From Bacteroidales bacterium (GTDB lineage: Bacteria; Bacteroidota; Bacteroidia; Bacteroidales; Marinilabiliaceae): a stretch of 38,038 bases of DNA. The translations under genes were made by a program, and so were the position numbers. This document shows, in pieces, positions 9,443-18,373 of the stretch; position 1 is the first letter of the stretch; every line of letters begins with the position of its first letter. The DNA lies in assembly GCA_003251015.1 (NCBI GenBank), contig QKIO01000073.1, positions 1 through 38,038 on the forward strand, given 5' to 3'. The notes under the pieces were generated by a model. The model was not told where the DNA came from, searched no databases, and was given only the letters and a program-made list of their open reading frames with translations.

Positions 9443-9658
9443 ATGAAAGCAAAAGAAGAATTATTCGAAGAATTATTAGCAAAGATTAATGATGTAGGAA
9501 AAACTGAGAATCCACTTATCCAAATGGCTCGAATGGCCAAAATATCAGATTTCATTGAAGAAATCCAAAAGGAAGCATTTAAGGAAGGTGAAAAGGTTGG
9601 ATTTACAAAAGCAATGAACAAGTCTAATAGCATCAACATAGACATGCCTCCCAATTAA
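9443..9658 (+). CDS. Small hypothetical protein (start MKAKEELFEELL)
   Basis: ORF immediately after the ATPase, before a terminator. Confidence 0.45.
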   Translation: MKAKEELFEELLAKINDVGKTENPLIQMARMAKISDFIEEIQKEAFKEGEKVGFTKAMNKSNSINIDMPPN

Positions 9659-9678
9659 TAAATTTCTACTCCCATACT

Positions 9679-9712
9679 AAAAGCCTATTGAATTTCTCAA
9701 TAGGCTTTTTTA
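9679..9712 (+). terminator. Rho-independent terminator
   Basis: AAAGCCTATTGA-atttc-TCAATAGGCTTTTTT. Confidence 0.9.
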
Positions 9713-9741
9713 AGTTTGTATAGTAACACAATTCAAACACC

Positions 9742-10344
9742 ATGAGAGTACTTATTTTCCTAACCGTTTTACTATGTACAACAGCGGCTCACTCACAAGC
9801 TGTTTACGATAGCCTTACCAACATTCCACCTGCTAAAATTAGTTGTTTATATGGTCAGACCGCTACCATTGTAGAGCTTAGCGAATTGTACCCGGCTAAA
9901 GAGTGGAAGAATAAGATTACTGATGCTGCAGTAATTAACAAGCAGTATAAGATTGTTAAAGCAGAGCAGGATGAGAGCAGGCCACAAGTGTGGATTCACC
10001 TTATTTCACCAAGCGACACTTTATTTTATCGCTTAACAAAAACGAACATGACACACCCACCGTTCTTGGTGAATGGCTTTTTCGAAAAACAAAAACAGTT
10101 ATACCTGGGCAAAAGTCTTAAGCTGAAGATTGACTATGAATACACCGAAGTTAACAGCGGTAAAGTACAGGCATTTACAACAGCAGATACTTTTAAGTGT
10201 ACCGGGTTAAGTTACGTAAATACTGAAGGTGAATTAATACCATCGTACACCTTAACAAATACTGTAGGCAGCACCATTAATGTACCGCTTAAAGGTTTCG
10301 AAACGGTTGCTACGAATACGATAGATCGTTTTACAATTCTATAA
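9742..10344 (+). CDS. Secreted/periplasmic hypothetical protein
   Basis: N-terminal signal peptide MRVLIFLTVLLCTTAAHSQA. Confidence 0.65.
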   Translation: MRVLIFLTVLLCTTAAHSQAVYDSLTNIPPAKISCLYGQTATIVELSELYPAKEWKNKITDAAVINKQYKIVKAEQDESRPQVWIHLISPSDTLFYRLTKTNMTHPPFLVNGFFEKQKQLYLGKSLKLKIDYEYTEVNSGKVQAFTTADTFKCTGLSYVNTEGELIPSYTLTNTVGSTINVPLKGFETVATNTIDRFTIL

Positions 10345-10362
10345 TTTAAACAGCGTTTAAAT

Positions 10363-10983
10363 ATGAGTATACCTGTTTTAATTGGTGTTGTCCTTGGTAT
10401 TATTGTAGCTATAGCACAAAAATCGAATCAAAAGAAAAACACTAAAAGTACTACCAAAGAAAAGCAAGCTACAGCATTTGAGATAATGCAAATACAATCG
10501 AGAGGAGTTCAATTATTGGAAAGTCTCGAGATCATGGCCACCACCAAGAACCTTGATACGCTGCAAGGTAGAATGGATTTTGTCTTAGACTTTTATAGCT
10601 CCTTAATTACCTTGGCAAGTTTTAAGCAACGTTTCTTTAACGAAGCACAAGTAGCAATCGACACTTATAAGGAACGCTACTACGATAAGGTACTAAAAGT
10701 AGCTCAAGTGTCTTTATTGATTACCCCAAGTATGGATGATTTAAAAGCTTACTTTGCAAATTGCATTGTTATATGCTATGGTGAATTTGTAAAAGTACAA
10801 GCGGAAGAAATGAGCAGACTTAAAAGACAGAGTGCCATTGAAAAGCGCAAAGAGAATATTATTGATATTGGCTACAGTGCAAAATATCTTTTTTCATCTT
10901 ATGATTTACCCAACAACGGACACCAAGAGGCCATCGAAAAATTAAGAGAGCAATTTTATAGCAATGTAAAAGCAGCCCAATAG
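10363..10983 (+). CDS. N-terminally membrane-anchored hypothetical protein
   Basis: MSIPVLIGVVLGIIVAIAQ TM followed by a soluble helical domain. Confidence 0.6.
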   Translation: MSIPVLIGVVLGIIVAIAQKSNQKKNTKSTTKEKQATAFEIMQIQSRGVQLLESLEIMATTKNLDTLQGRMDFVLDFYSSLITLASFKQRFFNEAQVAIDTYKERYYDKVLKVAQVSLLITPSMDDLKAYFANCIVICYGEFVKVQAEEMSRLKRQSAIEKRKENIIDIGYSAKYLFSSYDLPNNGHQEAIEKLREQFYSNVKAAQ

Positions 10984-10994
10984 GCTGCCTTTAT
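10972..10994. terminator. Hairpin terminator between convergent genes
   Basis: GCAGCC-caata-GGCTGC followed by ctttatttt. Confidence 0.7.
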
Positions 10995-10995
10995 T

Positions 10996-11871
10996 TTAAG
11001 TACTCATAGGCTCTTCAAACAATACTGCACCCGAAACGCTACTCACATACTTCGGCTTATACAGCATAATATCGGTATAACCTGCATTATGATTCACCTT
11101 CACTGGCATTTCGTACTTTATCGAACCTTCGAAGGGATTGGTAGCTTCCAAATTCTTTTCTAGCCACTCGCACAGTTCCACTATCGAAGACTTGTCGGAA
11201 GTGAAGTATACATACGAATTATTCTTCAGTACGTTTAAAACATCCAAGTAGTCCGAAAGTCTCCAGTAGTTCTTGTAAGTTCCCACCTCTGTACTTAGGT
11301 ACGGTGGGTCTACAAGGAAAACCACATTGTCCAAATGCTTGTATTTGTTAAACAGCTCTTTATAATCATAATTAACGATCATTAAGCCATCTAAATAGCC
11401 ACTAACATCGTAGTTGCTGTGGCGAACACAATTGTATAAGGTTTGTTTTTCGAAGCCCTGCAAGGTGGTAGAATAGTTCATGCTAAACAGCAAGGAAGAA
11501 GACAGGGTAATATAGTCCACGAAGCCTTTCTTTTCTTCTTTGGTGATGTAATTTATAACCCGGTTCTTAATTTCGTTAGGCAACTTTTTATCCTTATGAC
11601 AATCTTTTACTATGTTCCTAATGTGTTCGAGCATGTTGTTGGTTCTGTCAGCATTTAACAACCTTTGGTGGTAGTCATCAAAATCGTTGTAAATCACTTG
11701 TGCATCAGGTCGCTCACGCTTAACGGTGTGAGCCAACAAACCACTGCCACCAAATAAATCTATAAACAAGGTTTCGTCCTTAAAGCTGTTTAAAGCCTGT
11801 TTAAATTGTTTTAAATAACGTCTCTTTTGCCCCATAAAAGGTAATGGGGCACTCGAAAATGTTCTGTTCAT
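10996..11871 (-). CDS. Dam-like (D12 class) adenine-N6 DNA methyltransferase
   Basis: PFMGQKRRYLKQF, FIDLFGGSGLLAHTVK, VFLVDPPYLS (DPPY). Confidence 0.9.
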   Translation of the reverse strand: MNRTFSSAPLPFMGQKRRYLKQFKQALNSFKDETLFIDLFGGSGLLAHTVKRERPDAQVIYNDFDDYHQRLLNADRTNNMLEHIRNIVKDCHKDKKLPNEIKNRVINYITKEEKKGFVDYITLSSSLLFSMNYSTTLQGFEKQTLYNCVRHSNYDVSGYLDGLMIVNYDYKELFNKYKHLDNVVFLVDPPYLSTEVGTYKNYWRLSDYLDVLNVLKNNSYVYFTSDKSSIVELCEWLEKNLEATNPFEGSIKYEMPVKVNHNAGYTDIMLYKPKYVSSVSGAVLFEEPMST

Positions 11872-11907
11872 TCAATAAAAATGTTTTTGATTACTTATAT
11901 TTGCAAT

Positions 11908-12040
11908 CTCTCACAACATGTACAAAAAAAGGTGCGCGAACACCGCCCAAAGGCTTAATGGCCTCCGGCGTAGTGTTCGCGCACTTTTGTGTATTGAGAG
12001 GTGAGAGTCTCAATATGAGTCGGAGGCTCTTTTACCTCCT
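11908..12040. ncRNA. Structured intergenic element with a minus-strand rho-independent terminator
   Basis: 12-bp perfect stem GTGCGCGAACAC/GTGTTCGCGCAC (11932-11943/11973-11984); 8-bp stem 11992-11999/12008-12015; GGAGG/CCTCC; U-tract on the minus strand at 11924-11930. Confidence 0.6.
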
Positions 12041-12047
12041 TTAAGTT

Positions 12048-12587
12048 TTATTTATTAGCCTCTAAAAAGGCTTTTAATTCCTTATAAGTTTCAAACTTCA
12101 CCTGAAAATCGATTACCTTATTAGGGTATGTCACATTCCAGTTTTCAATTACCGCATCCAACATCATTATGCCCTCATCCGTCCACCTTGTGCAATTGCA
12201 GGGTATTAGCTTTATTGAGTTGGTAGGGACTTGTATCTCTACTCCCTCAACTTCTACGGTGTCAGTTTCCTTGATGTAATCAAAAATGAATTCAGGAAAT
12301 GATTGATAAACAAAGCCAGCATATTGCTTAACTGCGGGGATGATTTCGACTGGCATTAAGAAGTACTTGAACAAAGGCGGGTATTGTTCGTCCTGTAACC
12401 AAGCCTGTAATTCATCTTCGCTATTAAATACATAATCAAAGTCATAACCGTCTATGTATTGATTGAAGGCAAAGAGCTTTTTGTATGAGTTTCCTAAGAG
12501 CTCAATATCCTGAAATTTATCCTTGACGATCTCTTGGTAATTGTCAGGATTATATTTTTGTGCTTGTATCAATCCTATCTTTACCAT
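12048..12587 (-). CDS. Hypothetical tail-associated protein
   Basis: Distal gene of the tail-fibre cluster. Confidence 0.55.
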   Translation of the reverse strand: MVKIGLIQAQKYNPDNYQEIVKDKFQDIELLGNSYKKLFAFNQYIDGYDFDYVFNSEDELQAWLQDEQYPPLFKYFLMPVEIIPAVKQYAGFVYQSFPEFIFDYIKETDTVEVEGVEIQVPTNSIKLIPCNCTRWTDEGIMMLDAVIENWNVTYPNKVIDFQVKFETYKELKAFLEANK

Positions 12588-13378
12588 GAGTTAATTACAT
12601 TTAAGTTGGCGTAATCAAGCTGTTCCTGTATCGTACCAGCCGGCAATTCAATAATTTCACCATGATTATGATTTCCTGAAGCATCTTCAACTCCCACTCG
12701 CATATCACTGCCATCCTGTGCATCTGAAAAATCAAGAATTGCAGCATTATTGAAATAATACTTCGCATATATACCGCTACTATTAAGGTCATCATTGCCT
12801 AGACCGTTACTGTATTTATGATTTAATTCATTATCCGATATAACACGTGAATAAATAGTCAGCTCATGTATTTGCAAGTTTGAATAATTATCTACGTTAC
12901 CTATTGTACTTGAATAATAACTAGACGTTCCAACTATTATTCTCTTAAGAATAGTTGGAACTTCTAATGAACTCATTGATATTGAAGATTGATTCACATA
13001 AGCCGTAAGTCCTTTAAATGCGCAAAATATAAGGTTATTATTATGAGAATGAGAAAAAGGGGTATTCTTCCAGTACAAATTGTATTGTCCAGATGCCACG
13101 TCTTCTTGAATAGATAGAGATATCGCTTTTGAGTTTTGATCATCAAATGAGATATAGCCTGTTTTTGCGGTAGTAATGTCTTTTACATTTTTTAGGTAAG
13201 TGGTAAATGAAAAGCCTTCATCAACTGCTAAACCTGCATCTGGCAATTTGACATTAAGTTTTATCCCGGCTCTAAACTTACCACTACTACCATAATTATA
13301 ATTCTGCTTCAACACCTTGCCACTCCCTTGTGCTCGCAGTATCTTACCGCTTGTACCATTTTGTTTTAATATCTTCAT
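12581..13378 (-). CDS. LamG/concanavalin-like tail adhesin candidate
   Basis: ...EGFSFTTYLKNV...LQIHELTIYSRVISDNELNHKYSNG pattern of LamG-type lectin domains. Confidence 0.55.
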   Translation of the reverse strand: MKILKQNGTSGKILRAQGSGKVLKQNYNYGSSGKFRAGIKLNVKLPDAGLAVDEGFSFTTYLKNVKDITTAKTGYISFDDQNSKAISLSIQEDVASGQYNLYWKNTPFSHSHNNNLIFCAFKGLTAYVNQSSISMSSLEVPTILKRIIVGTSSYYSSTIGNVDNYSNLQIHELTIYSRVISDNELNHKYSNGLGNDDLNSSGIYAKYYFNNAAILDFSDAQDGSDMRVGVEDASGNHNHGEIIELPAGTIQEQLDYANLNVINSW

Positions 13379-13379
13379 C

Positions 13380-15263
13380 TTAAGTCATTTTTGCCCAATA
13401 CCCATTCATATTTCTCTTGTACCATGCATTATTCGCTGTGTCCCAATATTCTTGTCCTTGTTCAGCTTCTTCATTGGTGGCATCTAAACTTTCATCATAC
13501 ATACCATTAGTCGCAAAGTCATGAGCTGATAAATTAGCCGTAAGAATAGGATGAGATGTACTCGTAATTTCTAAAGTTGTAGTATCTGGAAAATCAAGCT
13601 TTGTCCATCCGTTATTTTTATCGATGCAAGCGTAATATGCACCTCCTGTACTTCTTCTAAACCAAGTGCCTTTTTTACTTTTTGAATTAATTTGCTTAAA
13701 GCCTGCCGTACTCCATCCAGCAATATCTTCAAGTTCGGCAATGATTAAATCATCGTGAGCAATACCTGGTGTCAATGAATCCTGACCTCGATTTCTTACC
13801 CAGGTTGCCCAACCATCAGCGGAAGTAGTCCCATTTGAATGAGCCGTACAAAGAAAAAAATCTGAGCCAATCCGGTACTCTTGCGAATTTTCGCCTAATG
13901 CTCCGCTCAAATTATCTCCTGTGATGCTTATTTCGTCTCCATCCCAAAGCGGATTTGTTTCATCAAGATGAGCTGAAAGTGTTGGTGCTCCTAGTTTATC
14001 CAACTGTGCAATGGCTTCACTAACAACAGCAGTTCCATCTGCTAACTTCTCAACCGTTAGAATCTTTTTTTCACCAACTGCAATGTCGCTCACATCTACA
14101 TTTGTGGTTGAAAGAACCGTATCATAAGTAAAGTTTGTATAACCAATGGCATTACCATTTTCATCAACTACAATGAAACGTTTGGCGTTACCCGCTGAAG
14201 GTGTTACTTCGGATAGATTATGTAGGTGTCCATTAACACTAAATACTTTCTTTTTGATCCAACGACCATCGCCACTAACATCATCAGGTTTTAAATACAC
14301 ATCACCATCATCGGCAGTACTTTCAGTTTCGCTATACTCATAAATCGCACCAGTGGCATAGTTACCCACATCCATACCGTTATCATGAATATTTAATAGA
14401 CGAATAGCAGCTACATCAGCTTCCCATGTAGATGGTAAACCTGTTGCTGAAGGTTGAGAAGTTCCACCACCTTTGGGTATAAATTGAAGCTGTAACAATA
14501 TACCACTATCGTGTTGAACAAATGCATTATCAGCTAAGGTGTAAACAATCTCAACATAATCACCGTGGTCAGTAACGCTTGAAACTATCAGCTCACCATA
14601 AAAATTATAATCCGTACCATTATTTGTATGCTCTCCCGACTGAAGGTAAATAATATCACCCTCAGATAAATCCTTTAAAAAATTGACCTTACGTATATGA
14701 CCAAGTGCATTATACATTGTCTTATGAATGTATATGCGTGAACCATCGCTTATAGGATAATTATTAAACCGAATTTGCCCAACACTTGGAGTCGTAGGAA
14801 CTGTTATAGTGACTAATTGCCACACAAAAACAGGCAATTGTGATAAATCAAGCTTTCGCTTTCCATCTTCATCCTTTAAACCGAAACCTGCGTCAGGTAC
14901 ATCCGGGATGGTTGGAATATTGGGTATATCATCCACAAGCGCAATTGTACCCGATTTATTAGGGAAAGAATACGTCCAATTGGCTGTAATATTCTCAAAG
15001 CTAAACAAGCCGTAAAAGGCCTTGGCCATATTCCAAAACCTTGCACCAACATTACGTACATAAGTCTCATCGTGATGATGATTACCTATTGCTTCGTCAA
15101 GGCCTTCAACATCAGCAACCGGGACTTTATCGCTTTTATGCCTATAAGAATCGAAGATGTCCCAAAAGTGCTGCTGCAAGGGCTTGAGGCCTGTTTTAAA
15201 GCGGTTCTTGTGGGTTTGTACGGGTTGTATCGACATGGTTATTCTTTTATGTAGCTGAGACAA
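13380..15263 (-). CDS. Tail fibre/receptor-binding protein
   Basis: 627 aa, ...NITANWTYSFPNKSGTIALVDDIPNIP..., fibre-like repeats, position. Confidence 0.65.
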   Translation of the reverse strand: MSQLHKRITMSIQPVQTHKNRFKTGLKPLQQHFWDIFDSYRHKSDKVPVADVEGLDEAIGNHHHDETYVRNVGARFWNMAKAFYGLFSFENITANWTYSFPNKSGTIALVDDIPNIPTIPDVPDAGFGLKDEDGKRKLDLSQLPVFVWQLVTITVPTTPSVGQIRFNNYPISDGSRIYIHKTMYNALGHIRKVNFLKDLSEGDIIYLQSGEHTNNGTDYNFYGELIVSSVTDHGDYVEIVYTLADNAFVQHDSGILLQLQFIPKGGGTSQPSATGLPSTWEADVAAIRLLNIHDNGMDVGNYATGAIYEYSETESTADDGDVYLKPDDVSGDGRWIKKKVFSVNGHLHNLSEVTPSAGNAKRFIVVDENGNAIGYTNFTYDTVLSTTNVDVSDIAVGEKKILTVEKLADGTAVVSEAIAQLDKLGAPTLSAHLDETNPLWDGDEISITGDNLSGALGENSQEYRIGSDFFLCTAHSNGTTSADGWATWVRNRGQDSLTPGIAHDDLIIAELEDIAGWSTAGFKQINSKSKKGTWFRRSTGGAYYACIDKNNGWTKLDFPDTTTLEITSTSHPILTANLSAHDFATNGMYDESLDATNEEAEQGQEYWDTANNAWYKRNMNGYWAKMT

Positions 15264-16333
15264 TCAAGATTAAATATACCAGAACCTGATTGAGAATGAC
15301 ACCCTCCATCAGGCATTAAAAGAATCTCATGCGTCCCTGCATCAATCCAATCTTCACCAATTGTAACGTGTAATATTAAATTACGGTCTGGTCTAAATTG
15401 TTCAGGGAGTTGAAACAATTGCATACCTATTACCTGTCCAGTAAAATTGGTCACTATTGAGCCTTTAAATCGAATTTCATTTTTTAAGCCTAGACCAACA
15501 TAAGCGTTAGATGTATCAATAGTAACACCTTCTTGGGCAGGAGCTGTCAACTGCACCCACTCAATAGGCGCATTAATTTCGTCCAAGCGCGCTTTATTAC
15601 TTAGCGACAAAGTCTTATTCGCAGCAGCTATGGCTTCTACATCACCTAAGCGACTGAGGCTTTCATCTGCCTTTTCTTTGAGCACCTCGTTGGTATAAAA
15701 CTCCTTGAGATCACTAAATGCCACGCTCCCGGTACTGTTAGTTGTCCATTCCGCCGTGAAAGGAACGGTATCGGTATTAACTTTAATGAAGGCAGCTTCG
15801 TTTAGATTTCCGGCTGGCAAATACATCACATTTTGGTCGATAACTACGTACCCAAAACCAACGGCCGGGCGTTCGCCAAGGCATCCGGTTAAGATGTAAT
15901 TATTTTTTGAGGCGATGCGTGATAGTAGCTTTGTTTTCTCGTGACCAGCATAGAGCTCACGAATACTCGGGATACGTACAACTTCGTCACGTGGCACATT
16001 CTCTTCAGGAATTGAGCTTGTGCCTATCTCAGCGTATACACTTACTTCTTTGCGTGAGGCAATGCCTACGGTAATCGGTGTTGTATTACGCACGATTCTG
16101 AAATTAGGGCTCACCATGGTATTGCCTCCCACAAATGGCATTACTTCGCCCCGCAGAACAATAATACCGGGTGACATATGATAATAATCTCCCAACTCGC
16201 AACCACTCAGGTAATAGCTATCCCCTCCAAGGGCGCAAAGCTTTTCAAGGAAGGAGTAACTCTCTTGCATGTAGGCTAGTGTACTTGCGGTTAGGGCAAA
16301 GTCGGTATCGGGTAGTATTAGTTGTTTTTCCAT
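15239..16333 (-). CDS. Tail fibre-like/baseplate distal protein
   Basis: Position and composition. Confidence 0.5.
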   Translation of the reverse strand: MEKQLILPDTDFALTASTLAYMQESYSFLEKLCALGGDSYYLSGCELGDYYHMSPGIIVLRGEVMPFVGGNTMVSPNFRIVRNTTPITVGIASRKEVSVYAEIGTSSIPEENVPRDEVVRIPSIRELYAGHEKTKLLSRIASKNNYILTGCLGERPAVGFGYVVIDQNVMYLPAGNLNEAAFIKVNTDTVPFTAEWTTNSTGSVAFSDLKEFYTNEVLKEKADESLSRLGDVEAIAAANKTLSLSNKARLDEINAPIEWVQLTAPAQEGVTIDTSNAYVGLGLKNEIRFKGSIVTNFTGQVIGMQLFQLPEQFRPDRNLILHVTIGEDWIDAGTHEILLMPDGGCHSQSGSGIFNLDCLSYIKE

Positions 16334-16334
16334 G

Positions 16335-16814
16335 TTATAAGGTTCTTATGTCGTATCTTATTCCTATTAATTTATACTTATTGATAAGTGCTTTCATGCG
16401 GTATGTTTGACCTTCTGTTAAGGTGAATGGCACATGTACGATGGCATCATATTCGCCGCCATCGTAACTACTGTCAGGGTGTAAAACTATTACAGCTTCT
16501 GCTTGGTCATCGGGCTGAAGTACAATTTCTTTCCAATCATCATCAGGAAACAAAGCAATTACCTCGTGGCCTCCGGAGTCGCTTGTATATATTCTCCTTT
16601 CATCAACATCAAAGGCATCATTCAATACCGCTTCTATCGACCATACTTGCGAAGTATGAGCCAACTCATAATTTACTTCAGCTTCATCCTTCTTAATCTG
16701 ATTGTACAGAAATACAATGGGTGCTAACATGGCCCTTATAAAAGAGAAGATGGTAGCCGTTCGCTTTTTAATTGGCAAGAGCAGTACTATAAACTTATTC
16801 CAGTTAATTTCCAT
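16335..16814 (-). CDS. Hypothetical tail protein
   Basis: ORF in the tail operon. Confidence 0.5.
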   Translation of the reverse strand: MEINWNKFIVLLLPIKKRTATIFSFIRAMLAPIVFLYNQIKKDEAEVNYELAHTSQVWSIEAVLNDAFDVDERRIYTSDSGGHEVIALFPDDDWKEIVLQPDDQAEAVIVLHPDSSYDGGEYDAIVHVPFTLTEGQTYRMKALINKYKLIGIRYDIRTL

Positions 16815-17742
16815 CGTATGGCCTGTAATTAAAGGTTAAGTTCTCAGGAGCAATTACCATATACCCGGCTTCAGGTCTCACTTTTGCATCAATCAGCTTC
16901 CAATCGTTATTCGCGTATTTTGTTTCGGCTAATTTTACTTCAGGTATAACCACACCTTTTGTAGCTTGTAAAGCATCTTCCATTCGTACAATTTGAAACT
17001 CTCCATTAAAAGGAAGATTCTTAATATGTGACTTTACAGTATCTAAAGCAGGCTCTACACCACTACCATCCAATAACATTCCTTGGTCATCTAAAACAGT
17101 AGGATCGTACCAAATGTCAATCTCGAACTTCGCATCATCACCATCGGCAGAAATGATTTTTACATCAACACCAAAGTCTTTCGCTTTTCTTATGTAGGTA
17201 GAAAATGCAGCTAATTGCTCATCACTTAAAGCAGCTAATTCACCATTAACTAAACGAGCTACTTTAAGAAATACTGATCGCCCAATCTCATCTGCTGCAA
17301 CATATTCAACAATTTGCTTACTTTCATCAATAACATCATACTTACCTGTAATTGTATTGTATTCATCTCCATACTGAAACGCTTTACTTAGCTCTACATA
17401 CCACTGGCCGCCGTGTGTTCCTCTTTCATTTAAAGAAGCATTCACATCAGCTTTGTGCTTATCGTTATTAGATTCTAACACAAACATCGAAGAGGCGACA
17501 ATATAAAATAGAATGCTTTCGAAGCTCACTTTCGAAAATCGACTATCAAAAGCTTCCCCAACATTAAAGCCGTAATATGCAGCCATGGTTGGGTTACTCA
17601 TAAACTCAACACATATACTATTTTTTATTTCGGTTATTGATCTTGCCATTTTTTTGCTTCTAGCTGATAGCTGCGAGCTGTTAGCTTTTTGCAGCTTGGT
17701 TATACCTTTTACTATGCACTCTGGTAGTGCACTATGAAACAA
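16804..17742 (-). CDS. Baseplate J-like protein (true start probably MARSITEIKNSI near 17648)
   Basis: ARSITEIKNSICVEFMSNPTMAAYYGF... and C-terminal baseplate-like pattern; position. Confidence 0.6.
   Translation of the reverse strand: MFHSALPECIVKGITKLQKANSSQLSARSKKMARSITEIKNSICVEFMSNPTMAAYYGFNVGEAFDSRFSKVSFESILFYIVASSMFVLESNNDKHKADVNASLNERGTHGGQWYVELSKAFQYGDEYNTITGKYDVIDESKQIVEYVAADEIGRSVFLKVARLVNGELAALSDEQLAAFSTYIRKAKDFGVDVKIISADGDDAKFEIDIWYDPTVLDDQGMLLDGSGVEPALDTVKSHIKNLPFNGEFQIVRMEDALQATKGVVIPEVKLAETKYANNDWKLIDAKVRPEAGYMVIAPENLTFNYRPYDGN
17661..17688. repeat. Heptameric tandem array (AGCT every 7 bp, 4 units)
   Basis: tAGCTga tAGCTgc gAGCTgt tAGCTtt. Confidence 0.75.
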
Positions 17743-18307
17743 TAAAATCCACTTCTATTGCCCAGTAATCTATTCCTTCTAGGGTTGGTATTGCTTCCTC
17801 ATTGTCTTCTTGCGATACCGTTTCCAGTACAATTCCTTTATTACTGAAGTAACTCACCACATCACCATCTACCACATTAGGTATCTCTAGCAATTGACCG
17901 GGGCTTAATTCATCCGTAAGGGATAAAGCATTAAGCAGAGCCAATTCCATCACCGCCTCAAGGCTTCCACAATACTGCAGGGATACATCAAACAAACTTT
18001 GTCGCTCGCTTACTTTCTTACCACTTACACGCTCGAGGTCGTTACTCCAGTAAATAACCTGTATGTTCTCTTGCGGTGCAGCAGCTTCTTCCGAGTATGT
18101 CGAAGGAACAAGGTTCTTTTTAGTGAAGTAATCCGCTAATTTGCTATTCCACTGCTGTGGTAATTCTATGCAAGTTCCGGGAGCAAGTTCATCGCATACA
18201 GACAAACCGTTTTGCAGAGCTAAAACAAAAGCCGCTTCACACGAACCAAGCTTTTGAACTGCTATATCAAACACACTTTGTTTCTCGCTAACGTTGATAC
18301 TTGCCAT
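17732..18307 (-). CDS. LysM-like tail protein with two tandem related units
   Basis: Internal duplication: VSEKQSVFDIAVQKLGSCEAAFVLALQNGLSVCDELAPGTCIELP vs VSERQSLFDVSLQYCGSLEAVMELALLNALSLTDELSPGQLLEIP. Confidence 0.65.
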   Translation of the reverse strand: MASINVSEKQSVFDIAVQKLGSCEAAFVLALQNGLSVCDELAPGTCIELPQQWNSKLADYFTKKNLVPSTYSEEAAAPQENIQVIYWSNDLERVSGKKVSERQSLFDVSLQYCGSLEAVMELALLNALSLTDELSPGQLLEIPNVVDGDVVSYFSNKGIVLETVSQEDNEEAIPTLEGIDYWAIEVDFIVS

Positions 18308-18373
18308 TTTTACTGTTTAAATGCTGTTTAAATTAAAATGTCAACCCCTTTTGCGACTATTTACACCAATTTG

